A stretch of DNA of 13,919 bases from an uncultured Clostridia bacterium (GTDB lineage Bacteria > Bacillota > Clostridia > Christensenellales > Borkfalkiaceae), in NCBI GenBank assembly GCA_947630775.1, contig CANRIY010000035.1, positions 1 through 13,919 on the forward strand, written 5' to 3'. Positions 11,588 to 13,919 of the stretch are shown here, piece after piece. Positions within the stretch are counted from its first letter, which is position 1; every line of letters begins with the position of its first letter. The translations under genes were made by a program, and so were the position numbers. The notes beneath the pieces are model-generated. The model did no database searches, was not told where the DNA came from, and saw nothing but the letters and a program-made list of their open reading frames with translations.

Positions 11588-13542
11588 TCGTAAAGATGCG
11601 AAAACTGCATCTTGCGGCGCTCTCCTACGACCGTGACCCGATCCTCAACGCCTTGGAGCGTACGCACGCCGTGGAGATCAAGGAACACGCCGAGAAGGAG
11701 GGCACCGCGCCCCTTTCAACGGACGCGGAGTCGCTCTCCTCTTATCTTTCCTCGCTCGAGGGGACGCTGGAAACGCTTTCCTCTTATATGGAGAGAGCCG
11801 CGCGGGAGGATAAGTCTTCAGAAGTCGTAAAAGACGGCTTCGAGGTCGGATATTCGGAATTCATCGGGGCGAAGGAGTACCGCGAAAAGGCGGACCTTAT
11901 CGTGAAGAAAGTCTCTTCGCTCCTTGAACAGAAGAACACCGCGACGGCGGAAGAGACCCGTCTCGTCCGTGCGATCGCCGCCGCAAAGCCGTATGCGGAA
12001 GCGGAACGCCCGTTCGACGCGTACCGCCCGACCAAAAACATCGCCGTGCGCCTCGGGATCGCGGCCTCTTCGGCATGGGACAGTCTCAAAAAACAGCTCG
12101 ACGGGATCCCTCTTGCCGCTTATGAGGAAAAAATGGGGGAAAACGGCGTTCTCGTGACGGCGGCCTGCCATATGAGCGCCGTTTCCGAGTTCGACCGCGT
12201 GCTCTCGTCGGGCGGGTTTACGGCTTGCCCCTATACGGGAGAAAAATCCGGCGCACAGCTTCTTGCCTCTTTGGAAAAAGAGCTTGCCGCCGCGCGGGAG
12301 AGCGCAAAGGGCGCCGAAGAAACGCTCACGGAGCTCTCCGCCGAGGTCCGTCCCCTCAAAATATATTGCGATTATGTGGATTTCGAGCTCGAAAAGGCGC
12401 TCTCTTCCGAGAAAATGCGCTCCACCGAGCATGCTTTCTTCTTGGAAGCGTTCGTTCCCGCGGGCGAAGAGGAGAACGTCAAAGCCGCCCTCGACGGGAT
12501 CGAAGATCCGCTCTTTTATGAGTTTTCCGACCCTGCGGAGGACGAATTTGTCCCCACGCTTGCCAAAAACAACAAGGTCGTCCGAAATTTCGAAACGATC
12601 ACGAACATGTATTCCGCGCCGAATGCACGCGAATTCGACCCGAACACCGTCATGTCCTTCTTCTATTCCGTCTTTTTGGGCTTTATCATGGGGGATATCG
12701 GGTACGGGCTCCTCATGCTCCTCGGCGGCGGGTTTTTATATTATAAGAACCGTGCGCGCGAGGGCGGGATCAAATCGCTCGCGGGCGTCTTTGCGATCGG
12801 CGGTATCTTTGCGATGCTTTGGGGGGTGATGTTCAACTCCCTGTTCGGCGTGCAGATCTTTCCCTTCACCGTCATGCCCGACGCGCAAAAGGGGAGCTAT
12901 ACCTTCGTCGGGATCAAGATCCCCGCGATGCTCATCATCAGTATGATCATCGGGATCATCCAGATCTTTGCGGGATATCTGTGCAAGGCATGGCAGCATT
13001 GGCGGAGAGGCAGGATCTTCGACGGCATCTGCGACGGGATTACATGGGCGGTATTTTCCATTGGGGCGCTTCTTGCCGTCGTCGGGTTTGTCGAGGAGTT
13101 CTCGCTTCCCATTCTCAAAACGGTCGGCGGGATCACGGCGGGCGCCTCGCTGCTTGCCGCTGTGCTCACGGCGGGAAGGCACGAACGCTTTTTGGGGAAA
13201 TTCACAAAGGGCTTCGGGGCGATGTACGGCATCATCAACTATATGTCGGACGTATTGAGCTATGCGAGGCTGTACGGGCTCATGCTCTCGGGCGCGGTCA
13301 TCGCGCAGATCATCTCGAGTTACGCGATCGGCTTCATCACGGGCGGGCAGATCGCCCTCGCCGTCCTCGGCGTGATCCTGATGGTCGTCGGGCATCTCTT
13401 CAATCTTGCGATGGGGCTTCTCGGCGCCTATATCCACGACGCAAGGCTCCAATATGTCGAGTTCTACGGAAGATTCTATCAGGGCGAGGGGGAACTCTTC
13501 ACCCCGCTCGGTTCCAAGCGGAAACACGTTTACGTCAAGTAA
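11584..13542 (+). CDS. ntpI: V-type ATP synthase subunit I (a-subunit homologue)
   Basis: This encodes 652 residues, normal for the family. Start is GTG 11584: GGAGG lies at 11571-11575, and the N-terminal IVKMRKLHLAAL matches the usual beginning of subunit I, so the internal ATG at 11596 is less likely. Residues 1-350 form the soluble arm with coiled coils (for example about 225-265) that attaches the peripheral stalks. From about residue 355 there are seven or eight membrane segments. The conserved SYARLYG carries Arg562, the counterpart of the essential ion-half-channel arginine, and the C-terminus has the family block AYIHDARLQYVEFYGRFY. The protein forms the stator against which the K ring turns. 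It lies in an operon with ntpF (4-base overlap) and ntpK (50-bp gap). Confidence 0.95.
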   Translation: MIVKMRKLHLAALSYDRDPILNALERTHAVEIKEHAEKEGTAPLSTDAESLSSYLSSLEGTLETLSSYMERAAREDKSSEVVKDGFEVGYSEFIGAKEYREKADLIVKKVSSLLEQKNTATAEETRLVRAIAAAKPYAEAERPFDAYRPTKNIAVRLGIAASSAWDSLKKQLDGIPLAAYEEKMGENGVLVTAACHMSAVSEFDRVLSSGGFTACPYTGEKSGAQLLASLEKELAAARESAKGAEETLTELSAEVRPLKIYCDYVDFELEKALSSEKMRSTEHAFFLEAFVPAGEEENVKAALDGIEDPLFYEFSDPAEDEFVPTLAKNNKVVRNFETITNMYSAPNAREFDPNTVMSFFYSVFLGFIMGDIGYGLLMLLGGGFLYYKNRAREGGIKSLAGVFAIGGIFAMLWGVMFNSLFGVQIFPFTVMPDAQKGSYTFVGIKIPAMLIISMIIGIIQIFAGYLCKAWQHWRRGRIFDGICDGITWAVFSIGALLAVVGFVEEFSLPILKTVGGITAGASLLAAVLTAGRHERFLGKFTKGFGAMYGIINYMSDVLSYARLYGLMLSGAVIAQIISSYAIGFITGGQIALAVLGVILMVVGHLFNLAMGLLGAYIHDARLQYVEFYGRFYQGEGELFTPLGSKRKHVYVK

Positions 13543-13592
13543 TCTTTCCGAAAAAATCAAAAAATCAAAGCGAATGCTTTTGGAGGTCACAT

Positions 13593-13919
13593 ATGTTTAC
13601 AACAGGTTACGTCATCGGAATGATCGGGATCGCGCTCTGCGTTCTCCTCTGCGGCGTCGGCTCGGCGATCGGCCTTTATAAGACCGGTACGGCGGCGGCG
13701 GGCGTCCTTTCCGAAAACCCCAAGCTCTTCGGGAAAGTCATGGTGCTTGTCCTGCTCCCCGCAACGCAGGGGATCTACGGCTTCATCATCGCCATCATCG
13801 CCTCGGGCCAGCTTTCCACCATTCAGGAATCGATGGTCGTGACGGAAGCGGTCGCGGGCGCGGGCGGAATGGTCGCAGAGGGCTGGTCGATCTTCGGCGC
13901 CGTCCTTCCCATGACGGTC
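13593..13919 (+). CDS. ntpK: V-type ATP synthase subunit K (proteolipid ring), 3' truncated by window
   Basis: 109 residues are visible, from ATG 13593 with GGAGGT at 13582-13587. A small hairpin (AAAGC 13567-13571 with GCTTT 13576-13580) sits just before the Shine-Dalgarno. TM1 is VIGMIGIALCVLLCGVGSAIGL, separated in the middle only by small residues; the loop contains LSENPKLFGK; TM2 is VMVLVLLPAT followed by QGIYGFIIAIIA; and TM3 begins at GWSIFGAVLP. This matches the 16-kDa four-helix NtpK type rather than an 8-kDa two-helix c subunit. Leu55, Thr58 and Gln59 in LPATQ correspond to E. hirae NtpK Leu61, Thr64 and Gln65, which bind Na+. The remaining ligands (Gln in TM3 and Glu in TM4) lie beyond the window. 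The ring rotates and carries ions past subunit I. Confidence 0.95.
   Translation, partial: MFTTGYVIGMIGIALCVLLCGVGSAIGLYKTGTAAAGVLSENPKLFGKVMVLVLLPATQGIYGFIIAIIASGQLSTIQESMVVTEAVAGAGGMVAEGWSIFGAVLPMTV

Overview
The window looks like the chromosome of an uncultured, gut-type, moderately GC-rich Bacillota (Clostridia, possibly Christensenellales-like). This is a judgement from the sequence, not from a database match. The reasons are AGGAGG-type ribosome binding sites, clear sigma-A promoters, lipoproteins with short lipoboxes, an FtsK/SpoIIIE end, an ntpF-I-K type V-ATPase operon, and GGCTCCCCC-type and ATCCTGAGG-type palindromic repeats of a kind I associate with gut Clostridia.

Layout. Positions 1-297 are the 3' end of an FtsK/SpoIIIE translocase gene, which meets a minus-strand gene at a shared bidirectional terminator (304-322). 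That minus-strand gene (338-1267) encodes an SGNH/GDSL-type esterase-like lipoprotein. A divergent control region (1268-1592) holds a promoter for each direction, a 16-bp dyad and, on the plus side, an intrinsic-terminator-like hairpin between promoter and start codon. The plus strand then carries a 998-residue lipoprotein with two Fn3-like repeats and an Ala/Glu-rich helical segment (1593-4589), followed by a 1587-residue lipoprotein with a GH81 endo-beta-1,3-glucanase domain and four discoidin (F5/8C, CBM32-like) modules (4666-9429). The 3' flank (9430-9660) contains palindromic repeats and a shared terminator facing a minus-strand histidine phosphatase (9681-10211).

Positions 10262-10868 are a decayed mobile region. 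A tyrosine-integrase N-terminal domain is joined to the last codons and right end of an IS3-family element, next to the 3' end of a tRNA-Ser(GGA) gene. From 11190 a promoter drives the V-type ATPase operon ntpF-ntpI-ntpK, which runs off the window. The ion-site residues visible in NtpK match Na+-type subunits.

How it fits together. The three surface lipoproteins (SGNH hydrolase, Fn3/helical protein, GH81 multi-CBM enzyme) plausibly form a beta-1,3-glucan-handling locus. The two plus-strand genes are probably cotranscribed and may be controlled by attenuation in the leader. This grouping is inferred from position and localisation. No transporter, sensor or transcription factor is encoded here, and I see no defence system or CRISPR array.
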